DNA of 25,761 nucleotides from CAZFAP01 sp964516325 (GCA_964516325.1 CAZFAP010000059.1:1-25761); one strand, 5' to 3'. Shown: positions 13,983 to 22,953, counted from the stretch's first letter. Made by a program: numbers and translations. Notes: a model not told the origin generated them from the sequence alone.

Positions 13983-15794
13983 TTGAACACCAATAGAGCG
14001 AGAATAAGACCTTCCGGTCTGGAAATTCCCACTGACCCTTCCCTGACCATCCTCGATAACCTCCGAAAGCATGGGCTGTTTGTCGAGAGCGTCTGCGGAG
14101 GTAAAGGGACGTGCGGCAAGTGCCGCGTTCGATTTATCAAGGGGGCGCCCTTACCCTCCGATAGCGATGCGCGTCACTTGTCGGAAAACGAGATCGCCGA
14201 AGGCTGGCGACTGGCGTGCCTGGCGAAGGTTAGTGAAAGAGTCGAGCTTTTCGTGCCGCCGGCGAGTGCGGACGCCTCCGCGAAGATTCTCGCGAAAGGG
14301 CGTTCTGTCGAGAAGGAAATTGATCCCGCGGCAACAAAACATTTCCTCCAGTTGCAGCCCCAAAGCCTCCAAAGGCCGATCGGGGACGCTGACCTGATTT
14401 TGGAAAAGCTGGAGATGGGCGATCTTCCGATTGATACCGGCGTGTTGTCCGAACTTCCCCGCACTATGCGTGAGGCTAATTACCAGGTGACGGCGACGGT
14501 CGTTGGGGAGGAGATAACGAAGATCGAGAAGGGCAACACGACCGCGAAGAATTCCGGACTGGCCATAGACATCGGTACGTCCACGCTGGTTGTTTCCCTC
14601 ATTGACATGAACACCGGGGAGGAAAAAGCCGTCGGGGCGGCCCTGAACCCGCAAAGAGAGTTTGGGGCGGACGTGATCTCAAGGATTCAGCGTTGTCGGG
14701 AGAAACCCAGCGGATTGGAGGAACTCTGGTGGGCAGTCACTGAAAAGCTCTCGGAGATGATTGACGAAGCGTGCAAGGAGGCTGGGGTCAAGCTGCTGGA
14801 CATTAACGAAGCGATCGCTGTCGGCAACCCGACAATGCAGCATCTGTTCCTCGGGATTGACCCATCGTACATTGGGGAGGCGCCGTATGCCCCGGCGATT
14901 TGCCGACGAGTGCGACTTCGCCCGGTCGAAGGGCTGCGACCGAGACTCGGTCCGTATCTGATTCAAACCCCGCCCAATTTGAGCGGCTTCATCGGCAGCG
15001 ACATCGTCGCCGGAATCATCTCCCAGGGACTTCTCGAAAGCGAAGAGATTCAACTCTTCATTGACCTGGGGACAAACGCTGAGATTGCTCTGGGGAACAA
15101 GGACCGACTGCTCGTCAGCAATGCCGCCGCGGGACCAGCTTTCGAGGGGGCGAAAATCGAGTGCGGGATGATCGGGCTGAGAGGCGCCATCGAGCGAGTG
15201 TGGTTCGACGAAGAGGACATTCGAGTCCACGTGATAGAAGACGCCCGGCCCTCCGGCATTTGCGGCTCAGGGCTTGTGGACGCCGTTGCGTGCATGCTTG
15301 ACCTCGGAATCCTCGACCATACCGGCAAGATGGCGGGTCCCTCAGAGCTGCCGAACGACTTATCGCCCAAGATTGAAAAGAGACTCAAGAGAGAAGGCAG
15401 GGAAGAGAGATTCTCGTTGTCTTCGAAGGTCAATATTTCCCAACAGGACATCCGGCAGGTGCAAGCAGCGAAGGCAGCGGTCGCCGCGGGAATCGAGATA
15501 CTGAGAAAAAAGATGGGCATCGAGTTGGAGGACATCGCGCGGGTATTGATTGCAGGGGCTTTCGGGAGCTACGTGAATCCGGTATCCGCGATGCGAATCG
15601 GGCTGATTCCAAACCTTCCGCTGGACAGGGTCATCTCCGTCGGAAACTCCGCTCTCGAAGGCGCAAAGATGTATCTTCTCTCGAGGCGGGTCAGGAACCA
15701 AGCGGACGAGATTCACAAAATCGTCGCGCTGCACGAGCTTTCGGCCGAGAAAGATTTTATGAACGTGTTCATCTCCAAGATGCCGTTCGGATAG
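13983..15794 (+). CDS. RACE-type reductive activator of corrinoid enzymes
   Basis: A 603-aa ATP-dependent activator that reduces inactive Co(II) corrinoid back to Co(I). The N-terminal [2Fe-2S] ferredoxin domain has Cys38, Cys44 and Cys47 (CGGKGTCGKC) plus Cys79. A linker and middle region follow, then a C-terminal ASKHA-type ATPase domain with LAIDIGTSTLVVSLID, FIDLGTNAEIAL, PSGICGSGLVD and IAGAFGSYVNP. This is the RACo/DUF4445 layout, with the cluster at the N-terminus rather than the C-terminal 4Fe-4S pair of RamA. The start is probably the TTG at 13983: the ferredoxin domain needs this N-terminus, no ATG is available, and the ribosome site is weak. Poor initiation plus the hairpin just upstream suggests low expression, which suits an activator needed in sub-stoichiometric amounts. 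It clearly serves the two genes before it. Confidence 0.95.
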   Translation: MNTNRARIRPSGLEIPTDPSLTILDNLRKHGLFVESVCGGKGTCGKCRVRFIKGAPLPSDSDARHLSENEIAEGWRLACLAKVSERVELFVPPASADASAKILAKGRSVEKEIDPAATKHFLQLQPQSLQRPIGDADLILEKLEMGDLPIDTGVLSELPRTMREANYQVTATVVGEEITKIEKGNTTAKNSGLAIDIGTSTLVVSLIDMNTGEEKAVGAALNPQREFGADVISRIQRCREKPSGLEELWWAVTEKLSEMIDEACKEAGVKLLDINEAIAVGNPTMQHLFLGIDPSYIGEAPYAPAICRRVRLRPVEGLRPRLGPYLIQTPPNLSGFIGSDIVAGIISQGLLESEEIQLFIDLGTNAEIALGNKDRLLVSNAAAGPAFEGAKIECGMIGLRGAIERVWFDEEDIRVHVIEDARPSGICGSGLVDAVACMLDLGILDHTGKMAGPSELPNDLSPKIEKRLKREGREERFSLSSKVNISQQDIRQVQAAKAAVAAGIEILRKKMGIELEDIARVLIAGAFGSYVNPVSAMRIGLIPNLPLDRVISVGNSALEGAKMYLLSRRVRNQADEIHKIVALHELSAEKDFMNVFISKMPFG

Positions 15795-15858
15795 ACCAGC
15801 CGAAAGGAGACCGGCATCGCCCTTCTGACTGAGGTACTAAGCACCAGGAGGTTGGAAA

Positions 15859-16983
15859 ATGAAAGTCACACGACAAAGTCTGGAAAGTCTGAATCGAAGA
15901 TATAGAGGATATTTGAGCGGGGGGAAGCTCGATCAGTTTTTTCAAGAGTTTGGGATCAAGTTTGCGGCGGGGCATTGGTGCGCGGGAGATTTTGCGGACA
16001 GGTTCGCGCCGGTCGGGTACATGAGCGACGACCCGACGTTCGATTCGGGAATCGTCGCCCAAATCCGCAGGGTGGCAGAGGCGGGAATCGAGGGAATCGA
16101 GTTCCACGAGAACCTTTTCATTGATGAGAAATACAAGAAAGACCCGGCGAAAATCGAGATGGCTCAGGAGGCTCTCGCCAAGTACAAAGTCAAGCCGACG
16201 AACATGAACACGAACCTCTTCACCGACCCGAAATGGAAGCTCGGCGGCGTGACGAATGCGAATCGTTCTATTCGCGAGGCGGCTCTGGAAGTCGCATTGC
16301 AGGGCGTGGAAATTGCGAAAGAAGTCGGATGCAAGAGCGTCGCCCTGTGGCCCGGCTCGGATGGATGGGACTATAATTTCGAGGTGAATTACGGGGAGAT
16401 TTTCGAGAGATTTCTCGACGCTTGCGTCAAGATTAACACGAAGGCGAAAAAGCACGGGCTGAAGTTCGGAATTGAAGCCAAGCTCCACGAGCCGCGAGAA
16501 GGAAACATGGTCATCTCGACGACGCACAAGGCAATGCTCGTCGCAAAGTACGTCAACGAGAAATGCGGCGGGAAGAATATGGGCGTCTGCATTGACTACG
16601 GGCACGAGCAGATGTACTGCAACGAGCCAGCGGATAATCTTTACGTCGGGCAAGTGCTTGGCGTGCCGATTGTCAACTTCCATGTGAACAATGCCAAGGC
16701 GCACTCCAACGACGAGGACCGCGTCACGGGCACCGGAGATAACTGGCGGTTCGTGGATTTCTGCTATGCGGCGATAGACACGGGCTACGGCGGATGGTTC
16801 GGCGAGGATCAGTTCACGTATCGAATGGACCCCGTCAAGGCAATGGCGCTCTCGCGGGAGCTTTTCGGGAATCTCATGAAGAAAGCTCTCCTGATTTACG
16901 CCAGAAGAGACCGACTTCGGGAAGCGCAAGCGACCGGCGACGCCGGGAAAACGATTGACGTCGTGAAAGATATTCTGGTCTGA
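15859..16983 (+). CDS. Xylose-isomerase-like TIM-barrel protein
   Basis: A 374-aa cytoplasmic sugar isomerase/epimerase-like TIM barrel. Residues placed like the divalent-metal ligands of the xylose-isomerase superfamily are Glu206 (GIEAKLHEP), Asp246 (CIDYGHE), His275 (NFHVNNAKAH) and Glu316/Asp317 (GEDQF). The N-terminal part (SLNRRYRGYLSGGKLDQFFQ, then FAAGHWCAGDFADRF) resembles the long-form sugar isomerases. The exact sugar cannot be told. The ATG has a strong AGGAGG eight bases before it. It starts 64 bp after the corrinoid activator on the same strand, so it may share the transcript, but a link between sugar isomerisation and methyl transfer is not obvious. NAD+ synthetase follows after 31 bp. 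Confidence 0.85.
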   Translation: MKVTRQSLESLNRRYRGYLSGGKLDQFFQEFGIKFAAGHWCAGDFADRFAPVGYMSDDPTFDSGIVAQIRRVAEAGIEGIEFHENLFIDEKYKKDPAKIEMAQEALAKYKVKPTNMNTNLFTDPKWKLGGVTNANRSIREAALEVALQGVEIAKEVGCKSVALWPGSDGWDYNFEVNYGEIFERFLDACVKINTKAKKHGLKFGIEAKLHEPREGNMVISTTHKAMLVAKYVNEKCGGKNMGVCIDYGHEQMYCNEPADNLYVGQVLGVPIVNFHVNNAKAHSNDEDRVTGTGDNWRFVDFCYAAIDTGYGGWFGEDQFTYRMDPVKAMALSRELFGNLMKKALLIYARRDRLREAQATGDAGKTIDVVKDILV

Positions 16984-17014
16984 ACGCCGAGCAAAGCAGA
17001 AAGCGACGCGAGCA

Positions 17015-18655
17015 ATGAAGATAGCTCTCGGACAAATCAATACGACGGTAGGCGCAATCGGCGCCAACGTCAAGAAGATGGTCGAGTACGCCAACCGGGC
17101 GGAGGCTGCGGGGGCGGATATGATCGTCTTCCACGAACTCTGCATTCCGGGCTATCCGCCAAAGGAGCTGGTTGAAAGGCGAGATTTCGTTTCGGCAAAC
17201 TTCAAGGCGCTTGAGCAGCTAAAGGAAGAATCCTGTGAAATCGGGATCGTCTGCGGCTACATCGAGCGCGACGAGGAAGGCGGCAAGGAGCGTCTCTATA
17301 ACGTTGCAGCTCTGCTTCACCACGGCGAGATTCTTCTCCGTCACCAGAAGACCGTCCTTTCTGCCTTCGCCGGATTTGACGAGCGAATACACTTCGCAGC
17401 GGGGAAAGGGGGGACGGTCTGCGATTTCAAAGGCTTGAGAATTGGCCTGGCAATATCGGAAGACGCGTGGACGGACAAGGACTTCTGGGAGAAAGAACAG
17501 CTAAGAAAAACCCTGCTGGGTCGTCTTGTCAAGGAGGGTGCCCGCCTGCTCATAGTCGCCGCCTCGTCCCCTTTCTGGCCCGACAAAAGCGCCGAGAGGG
17601 AGGAAGCAGCGCGGGCCCTCGCGCTGAGATATGGCGTGCCTCTGCTTTACGTCAACCAAGTCGGCGGGAACGACTCGCTCATCTTTGATGGGGGAAGCTT
17701 TGCCGTCTCAGCGACCGGCGAAATCATCGCAAGAGCCAAACGCTTCGAGGAGGACCTCGTCGTATTTGGTCTCGACTCGCCGAGCAACGCGGGATGGCCC
17801 AATTGGAACGAAGTCGAAGAAGTCCGCAAAGCCCTCGTCCTGGGCGTTCGAGATTTCGCCCGCAAGTGCGGCTTTCAAAAAGCCATTCTCGGACTGAGCG
17901 GCGGAATGGACTCGGCGTTGGTCGCTTGCATCGCGGCTGAAGCTCTCGGAAAAGAAAATGTGTTAGCTCTGGTGATGCCTTCCATGTACACTCCGGCGGA
18001 GAGTCTTCCGGACGCGAAGCAGGTGGCTGAAACCCTCGGCATCGAGTGTCGTACGGTCTCAATCACGCCAATCTACGATTCGTACGTCTCGTCGCTGGGT
18101 GAGGAGTTCAAGGGGCTGCCGGAAGACATCACGGAGGAGAACATTCAAGCGAGGGTCCGAGGGAATCTTCTCATGGCGTTCTCGAACAAATTCGGGCATC
18201 TCGTCCTGACGACGGGAAACCGCTCGGAGGCGATGACAGGATATTGCACGCTGTACGGCGACACTGCGGGGGGACTGGCTGTCATAGCGGACGTCTCCAA
18301 GACGATGGTCTATCGGATTGCGGAGTTGTTTAACAGCGAGCGTGAGGTCATCCCCCGCAGCATTTTCGATAAGGAACCTTCTGCCGAGCTGAAGCCGAAC
18401 CAAAGAGACTCGGACACGCTTCCCCCGTACAACGTGCTGGACCCGATTCTGTCGGCGTTGCTGGACGAAGGAAAGACGCCGAAAGATGTCGTGGCAATGG
18501 GCTATAATCCAGATACTGTTCGAGATGTTGTGCACAGGATTTATCGAAGCGAGCACAAGCGAAGGCAGGCGCCGCCGGGTCTCTTTGTCAGCAAGAGCGC
18601 CCTCATCCCCGGACGGACAAGACTGATTGCCATGAGTCTGGTGGACGTAATCTGA
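17015..18655 (+). CDS. nadE: NAD+ synthetase, glutamine-dependent type, with altered glutaminase nucleophile
   Basis: A 546-aa enzyme for the last step of NAD+ synthesis: amidation of deamido-NAD+ with ATP. Residues 1-~265 form a nitrilase-type glutaminase domain and ~280-546 the synthetase domain, with PP-loop SGGMDS at 295-300, TTGNRSE and the GYCTLYGD segment. In the glutaminase half, catalytic Glu41 (FHELCIPGYPPKEL) and Lys112 (RHQKTVL, FDER at 121-124) are present. The usual Cys of the I-C-E-D-x-W motif is Ser148 (AISEDAW, codon TCG). Without Cys, hydrolysis of glutamine should be absent or very weak, so the enzyme probably uses free ammonia unless the serine works. The codon differs from TGC at two positions, so a single-base error does not explain it. 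The gene follows the isomerase by 31 bp. Confidence 0.94.
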   Translation: MKIALGQINTTVGAIGANVKKMVEYANRAEAAGADMIVFHELCIPGYPPKELVERRDFVSANFKALEQLKEESCEIGIVCGYIERDEEGGKERLYNVAALLHHGEILLRHQKTVLSAFAGFDERIHFAAGKGGTVCDFKGLRIGLAISEDAWTDKDFWEKEQLRKTLLGRLVKEGARLLIVAASSPFWPDKSAEREEAARALALRYGVPLLYVNQVGGNDSLIFDGGSFAVSATGEIIARAKRFEEDLVVFGLDSPSNAGWPNWNEVEEVRKALVLGVRDFARKCGFQKAILGLSGGMDSALVACIAAEALGKENVLALVMPSMYTPAESLPDAKQVAETLGIECRTVSITPIYDSYVSSLGEEFKGLPEDITEENIQARVRGNLLMAFSNKFGHLVLTTGNRSEAMTGYCTLYGDTAGGLAVIADVSKTMVYRIAELFNSEREVIPRSIFDKEPSAELKPNQRDSDTLPPYNVLDPILSALLDEGKTPKDVVAMGYNPDTVRDVVHRIYRSEHKRRQAPPGLFVSKSALIPGRTRLIAMSLVDVI

Positions 18656-18692
18656 GGACGTAGAAACCTAACACCGACGCTTGCAGGAAGAA

Positions 18693-21068
18693 ATGGTCAA
18701 TTTCTGGCAGGGAAAATCGCTTCCGCGACGAGTGAAAAGGGGGGCGACAAGCATCGCAGCGTTTGCCTTCGCCCTCCTGGCAACGTTGGCGACTGCGCGC
18801 GGCAATGCTGACGAAACCCTTCAATGGCTGACGTGGGATGGCAGTCAGGAAGGGACCCCGCCGGAGGTGCGGGTCATCGAGTCGGACGCCAACCACACGA
18901 CATTCGAGATTGTCGTCCACGGCTTTTTCATGGAGAACATAGAAAAGGAGACGAGTTGGGGGACGATAAACTTCGGCCGCATATTCCTTCCGCGTGATCC
19001 GATGTCCAATTACGGGACAATGACGAACGTTGGGAGTGCGGAACTGCCGCTCATCCGCCGGTACATTGCGGTGTTGTCGGACGCCGAGAAGGCCGTGGCC
19101 GGTCCCGGCTGCTACGAAATTGACGAATCCGCCGTCAGCACCATCGAGAACATCATGGTTTATCCCTTTCAGGCGTTCTCGTCGGAACAATATCCCCGAC
19201 TCAAGTTCAATTTCGAGGAGAAGTTCTACGAGGCTGTCGTCCATTACCCCTTTGACTACAAGAGTCCTTCGCTCATGACTTTCAGGGTGGGCGGGTTTCA
19301 TAATCTGAGGGTAGCGAGGGTCGAAATCTATCCCTTCGTGTACATTACCCTGGAGCGCGCTCTGAAAATCTACAGGCACTTCAAGGTGAGGGTCGAACAC
19401 GCAGGGCAGCCGCTCTCGGAGCTTCCTTCGGTCTCTATCACGTACGAGAGAATGTACGAAGGACTCGTCGCCAATTACGAGCTAATCAAGCCCGTGCTGT
19501 CGCCTCTTCGACGCGAGGAATGCGGAGCATACCTGATCATCGTTCCCGACGAGTACTATATGGAGGTTCTTCCCTTAACGTGGTGGAAGAGGGCAAAGGG
19601 ATTGAGCGTCGCAACTCGGACGATTCCGTCACAAGTCCCTAACGACGTTGACGAAATCAGGACGGCGATACGGAATTTCTACGAGGAGCATGCGAGCGGC
19701 GATGTCTTCGTCCTGCTCGTCGGAGATGTGGAGGAGGTCGCGTCGCCGCCTTATCCGGGTCATGAGTGGGGACTCCCAACGGAGAACTGCTCTTCGGACA
19801 TCAAGTATGCGATGGTTTCCGGCGAAGACACGATTCCAGACCTTTTTGTCGGCCGGCTGCCCGCGGACAATGCGCAGGACGTGGACAATGTGATAAAGAA
19901 GACTCTGGATTACGAGAGGATGTCCTCCGGCGAGGATAAAACGTGGCTGGGCAAGGCTCTTTTGGTCGCCCACAAGCAGGATTATCCGGGAAAATACACC
20001 GCCTGCAAAGAGTCCATCAGGTTGTATCCCTATTCCTTCGCAATGCCGACCTTCGACACGGTGTATGGAGGCGCCGGGGCGGCGAATTCGGCCATCGGCA
20101 ACGCCCTTCGGGAGGGAAGGGGAATCGTGAACTACCGTGGCCAGGGCGGAGCGGACTGCTGGTGGATGTGGGGAGCAGCAGGGCAGAGCTGGTGCATCGT
20201 CCCCGACGTCATCAACCTGACAAACGCGGAAAAGACACCGATAATCTTCAGCGCGGCGAGCCTTGATAATCACATCAAAAGCGATGATTCCCTGGGAGAG
20301 GAATTCCTTGAGCTGCCGGGCGGCGGAGCCGTCGCGTATTACGGGGCTTCGGCGGACGCAGGGTCAGTGGCGAACGATTACCTCGATAAGAACCTTTTCA
20401 AAGCCGCCTTCGATGAGGGCATTCACGCGTTGGGTGCAGCGGTGAACTGGGCACAGATCAGAACTATGGAAGAGCTGCCTGGAACGGGGCCGTTTTCGGC
20501 CGAATACAACTCGAGGATATACGTCCTGCTTGGTGATCCGGAGATGTCCATTCGGACTCGCCCTCCGCTTTCGTTTGGGACGGTGGAATATCCGGAGTGG
20601 GTGCAGGCGGGCGAACAATCCGTCGAGGTCGCCGTGAGAGGTCAAGAGGGCGAGCCGGTCCGAGACGCGCTCATAACCGTGAGAAAGTACAAGGGGGCAT
20701 CCGCTTCCCCCGACGTGGAAGCCAGAGGATACACGGATGACGAGGGAAAAGTGGCGTTTGCCATTTCGCCAACGAGCCGCGGGGGGCTTTCGGTGACCGT
20801 GCTGAAGCAGAATTACGTCCCCTTTTACGGAGACGGGACGTTGGGGGTCATTCATGCCGAACGGGACGCTGTCACAGGGAGTTTTTCCTTTAGCTGGCAG
20901 GCTGAGCCGGGGAGAAACTATGCCGTGTACGTCTGGGACGACCTGCGGCAGGAAGCCGGTTGGAGACTCCTTGGGTTAAGCCCGAAAAGGGATGGGTTGA
21001 CGATTACCGTTACCGACACGACGGCGGGACTCGCTAAGGCGAGGTTCTACAAAGTTCAGGCGCAGTGA
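18693..21068 (+). CDS. Gingipain-type (C25) peptidase homologue with both catalytic residues replaced
   Basis: A 791-aa exported protein. A signal peptide covers about 1-37 (basic RRVKRG, then a hydrophobic run ending LATARGNA). A pro-like region and a C25 fold follow, with LLVGDVEEV, the DLFVGRLPADN strand and the two catalytic loops. In active C25 enzymes these read NYxGHGG and SAACxxG. Here they read NYRGQGG with Gln484 and SAASLDN with Ser523, so both the His and Cys are missing. An Ig/carboxypeptidase-regulatory-like domain (about 620-715) and a C-terminal beta domain (SFSWQAEPGRNYAVYVWDDL to ARFYKVQAQ) complete the protein. The ATG at 18693 is chosen over the TTG at 18681; AGGA precedes it. 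The protein is probably not a protease; it may bind peptides or act as a surface or scaffold protein. It lies 37 bp after nadE. Confidence 0.85.
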   Translation: MVNFWQGKSLPRRVKRGATSIAAFAFALLATLATARGNADETLQWLTWDGSQEGTPPEVRVIESDANHTTFEIVVHGFFMENIEKETSWGTINFGRIFLPRDPMSNYGTMTNVGSAELPLIRRYIAVLSDAEKAVAGPGCYEIDESAVSTIENIMVYPFQAFSSEQYPRLKFNFEEKFYEAVVHYPFDYKSPSLMTFRVGGFHNLRVARVEIYPFVYITLERALKIYRHFKVRVEHAGQPLSELPSVSITYERMYEGLVANYELIKPVLSPLRREECGAYLIIVPDEYYMEVLPLTWWKRAKGLSVATRTIPSQVPNDVDEIRTAIRNFYEEHASGDVFVLLVGDVEEVASPPYPGHEWGLPTENCSSDIKYAMVSGEDTIPDLFVGRLPADNAQDVDNVIKKTLDYERMSSGEDKTWLGKALLVAHKQDYPGKYTACKESIRLYPYSFAMPTFDTVYGGAGAANSAIGNALREGRGIVNYRGQGGADCWWMWGAAGQSWCIVPDVINLTNAEKTPIIFSAASLDNHIKSDDSLGEEFLELPGGGAVAYYGASADAGSVANDYLDKNLFKAAFDEGIHALGAAVNWAQIRTMEELPGTGPFSAEYNSRIYVLLGDPEMSIRTRPPLSFGTVEYPEWVQAGEQSVEVAVRGQEGEPVRDALITVRKYKGASASPDVEARGYTDDEGKVAFAISPTSRGGLSVTVLKQNYVPFYGDGTLGVIHAERDAVTGSFSFSWQAEPGRNYAVYVWDDLRQEAGWRLLGLSPKRDGLTITVTDTTAGLAKARFYKVQAQ

Positions 21069-21092
21069 ATTGGCGGCTGCCTTTTTGTTCTT
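21062..21092 (+). terminator. Weak terminator candidate after the C25 homologue
   Basis: GCAG and CTGC pair across the stop codon, followed by five T and a T-rich GTTCTTT. The stem is only four base pairs, so termination strength would be low. Confidence 0.3.
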
Positions 21093-21123
21093 TGTCCTGC
21101 CGGCTCCGCTGGTCTGATCGTTT

Positions 21124-21204
21124 GCGGATGTATTTCCGCGACAGAACCCCGGTTCTGACGGGGCGCCACAAATTGGCCCTGGGTGTAGCCCACGGACCTC
21201 CAGG
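21124..21204. other. Structured non-coding stretch with three successive hairpins
   Basis: Within the 374-bp gap between the C25 homologue and the ferredoxin gene, three inverted repeats follow each other: GCGGA/TCCGC (21124-21139), CAGAACC/GGTTCTG (21142-21157, seven pairs) and CCTGG/CCAGG (21178-21204). The rest of the gap (21205-21442) shows no gene or clear promoter. The cluster could be a small RNA, a leader of the oxidoreductase genes or a repeat relic. Confidence 0.4.
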
Positions 21205-21442
21205 CTCCGAACGAGCGCAAAAAGGTCCAGAGGCCACGAAGACGTAGCCCGGTTCCGGAACATCAGAAATCCCGCGACGAGGAAAAAACTCCTTGAGGTA
21301 GGCGGCGAGTGGTGATATAGATGAAGACAAATATACGCAAACGACGCAAGGCGTATAAGAGTGAGATACAAGGCGCCAGCGTGCCGAGAAGCAACCGCAC
21401 CGGCGGGCGGTGCAGTGGCGTGCTACCCAAGGCGGAAATAAC

Positions 21443-21718
21443 GTGACCTCTGAGCTTGCCAAGACGCGTCCCACCCTCCGGAAAAAGGTTGTTCCTTTTC
21501 CAGAGAGGATGCGGACGGAGCCCATAGATATTTTCGAGCTGTGGTGCAAGAACTGCGGTTTCTGCGTCGCGTTTTGCCCCGCCGAAGTTTTTGCCGTTCT
21601 GGAGACGGGCAAGGTCGTCGTCAAATACCCCGAGAAGTGTAAGCAGTGCGGAATCTGCGCCAATATGTGCCCGGATATGGCAATTCTCCTGATTCCGAAA
21701 GCGAAAGGGGGGCAGTGA
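21443..21718 (+). CDS. korD: Ferredoxin-like delta subunit of 2-oxoacid:ferredoxin oxidoreductase
   Basis: A 91-aa protein with two 4Fe-4S cluster motifs, CKNCGFCVAFCP and CKQCGICANMCP, the usual pattern of the delta (ferredoxin-type) subunit of 2-oxoacid:ferredoxin oxidoreductases. It passes electrons from the TPP site to free ferredoxin. I chose the GTG at 21443 because AAGGCGG lies seven bases upstream. A longer frame from 21410 adds 11 residues without a ribosome site. Its stop is separated from the alpha-subunit start by a single base, so the two are clearly one operon and probably coupled. The Cys residues are complete. Confidence 0.92.
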   Translation: MTSELAKTRPTLRKKVVPFPERMRTEPIDIFELWCKNCGFCVAFCPAEVFAVLETGKVVVKYPEKCKQCGICANMCPDMAILLIPKAKGGQ

Positions 21719-21719
21719 G

Positions 21720-22901
21720 GTGAGCCAGGGGCGAAAGAAGGTGTTCGTTCAGGGAAACGAAGCCATCGCCTTGGGCGCCCTCGCCGCCGGAATCAGGTTT
21801 TTCGCGGGCTATCCGATAACTCCCTCGACCGAGGTCGCCGAAATGCTCGCCGAGGAACTTCCGAAGGTCGGGGGAAAGTTCATTCAGATGGAAGATGAAA
21901 TCGCCAGCATGGCGGCTATCATCGGGGCTTCGATGGCGGGAGCAAAATCCATGACCGCGACGTCCGGACCGGGGTTTTCGCTCATGCAGGAGAACATCGG
22001 CCTGGCATCCATGCTGGAAGTTCCGTGCGTTGTCGTGAACGTGCAGAGGGGAGGTCCGAGCACCGGCTTGCCGACGAAGACGCATTCGGCTGACATGATG
22101 CAGGCGAAATGGGGCTCTCATGGCGATTACCCGATAGTGGCGGTTATCGCGTCGTCGGTAAACGAGTGTTTTGACCTGACGATAAAGACGGTAAACCTTT
22201 CCGAGCAATACCGCGTCCCTGCGATTTTCCTCACGGAAGAGTCGGTGGGGCACATGAGGGAGAGCATCGAAATACCGCCTCCCGAAGAAATCAAACTGGT
22301 CGAAAGGCCGAAGCCAACCGTTGGACCAGAAGACTACCGTCCCTACGATGAGAGCTTCGGGGACGTCCCGCCTTTCGTGAAGTTCGGAGCCGGGTATCGG
22401 TATCACGTAACGGGTCTGACGCACGACGACTCCGGTTTTCCCACATCGAGGGCAGACGAAATCGAGAAGCTGATGCTCCGCTTTCAGAGAAAGGTGACCG
22501 AGGATAAGCCGGGGCTGAGGGAAGTCGAATGCTACATGGCAGATGATGCGGAACTGCTTTTCTTCGCGTACGGTTCATCGGCGAGAGCAGCCCGAGGCGC
22601 CGTGAACCTGGCGAGAAAAGAGGGATTCAAGGTCGGATTGATGAAGCCGATTGTGATATGGCCGTTCCCCCGAAGCGTCGTGGCGAAGGCGTCGCGAAAG
22701 GCAAAGCACGTTATCGTTCCCGAGCTTAACCTGGGACAAATCGTGGGCGAAGTGGAACGAGCAGCGGGTGGAATGGCGACGGTTCACAGCCTATCGAAAG
22801 TTAGCAGCGAGCTCTTCTCGCCTGCGGAGCTCCTGGAAGAGGTGAAGCGTGTGATGAAGAAGCGGTCCTGGGGGCAGATAGCGGCCTCGGTGGCAAAGTG
22901 A
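21720..22901 (+). CDS. korA: 2-oxoacid:ferredoxin oxidoreductase alpha subunit, KorA type
   Basis: A 393-aa alpha subunit of the complex that converts 2-oxoglutarate and CoA to succinyl-CoA and CO2 with ferredoxin, or the reverse. The pyrimidine-binding domain opens FVQGNEAIALGALAAG and has the substrate signature YPITPSTE at 31-38. Further on are QMEDEIASMAA, TSGPGFSLMQE and RGGPSTGLPT, then a C-terminal domain from about 255 (ECYMADDAELLFFAYGSSAR). The YPITPSTE and GPSTGLPT forms favour KorA-type 2-oxoglutarate enzymes, although 2-oxoisovalerate use cannot be excluded. GTG start at 21720 with AAAGGGGGG ahead. The fused beta-gamma gene follows after 94 bp containing a strong stem-loop. Confidence 0.94.
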   Translation: MSQGRKKVFVQGNEAIALGALAAGIRFFAGYPITPSTEVAEMLAEELPKVGGKFIQMEDEIASMAAIIGASMAGAKSMTATSGPGFSLMQENIGLASMLEVPCVVVNVQRGGPSTGLPTKTHSADMMQAKWGSHGDYPIVAVIASSVNECFDLTIKTVNLSEQYRVPAIFLTEESVGHMRESIEIPPPEEIKLVERPKPTVGPEDYRPYDESFGDVPPFVKFGAGYRYHVTGLTHDDSGFPTSRADEIEKLMLRFQRKVTEDKPGLREVECYMADDAELLFFAYGSSARAARGAVNLARKEGFKVGLMKPIVIWPFPRSVVAKASRKAKHVIVPELNLGQIVGEVERAAGGMATVHSLSKVSSELFSPAELLEEVKRVMKKRSWGQIAASVAK

Positions 22902-22953
22902 TGGGACGCGACCGCCGCTGCTCCCGGCGCCCGGAAGCTACTGCGAAGGATAT

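Noticed and set aside
15769..17145. 458-codon minus-strand frame opposite the isomerase
   Set aside because: Shadow of the isomerase and of the start of nadE; no motif is seen.
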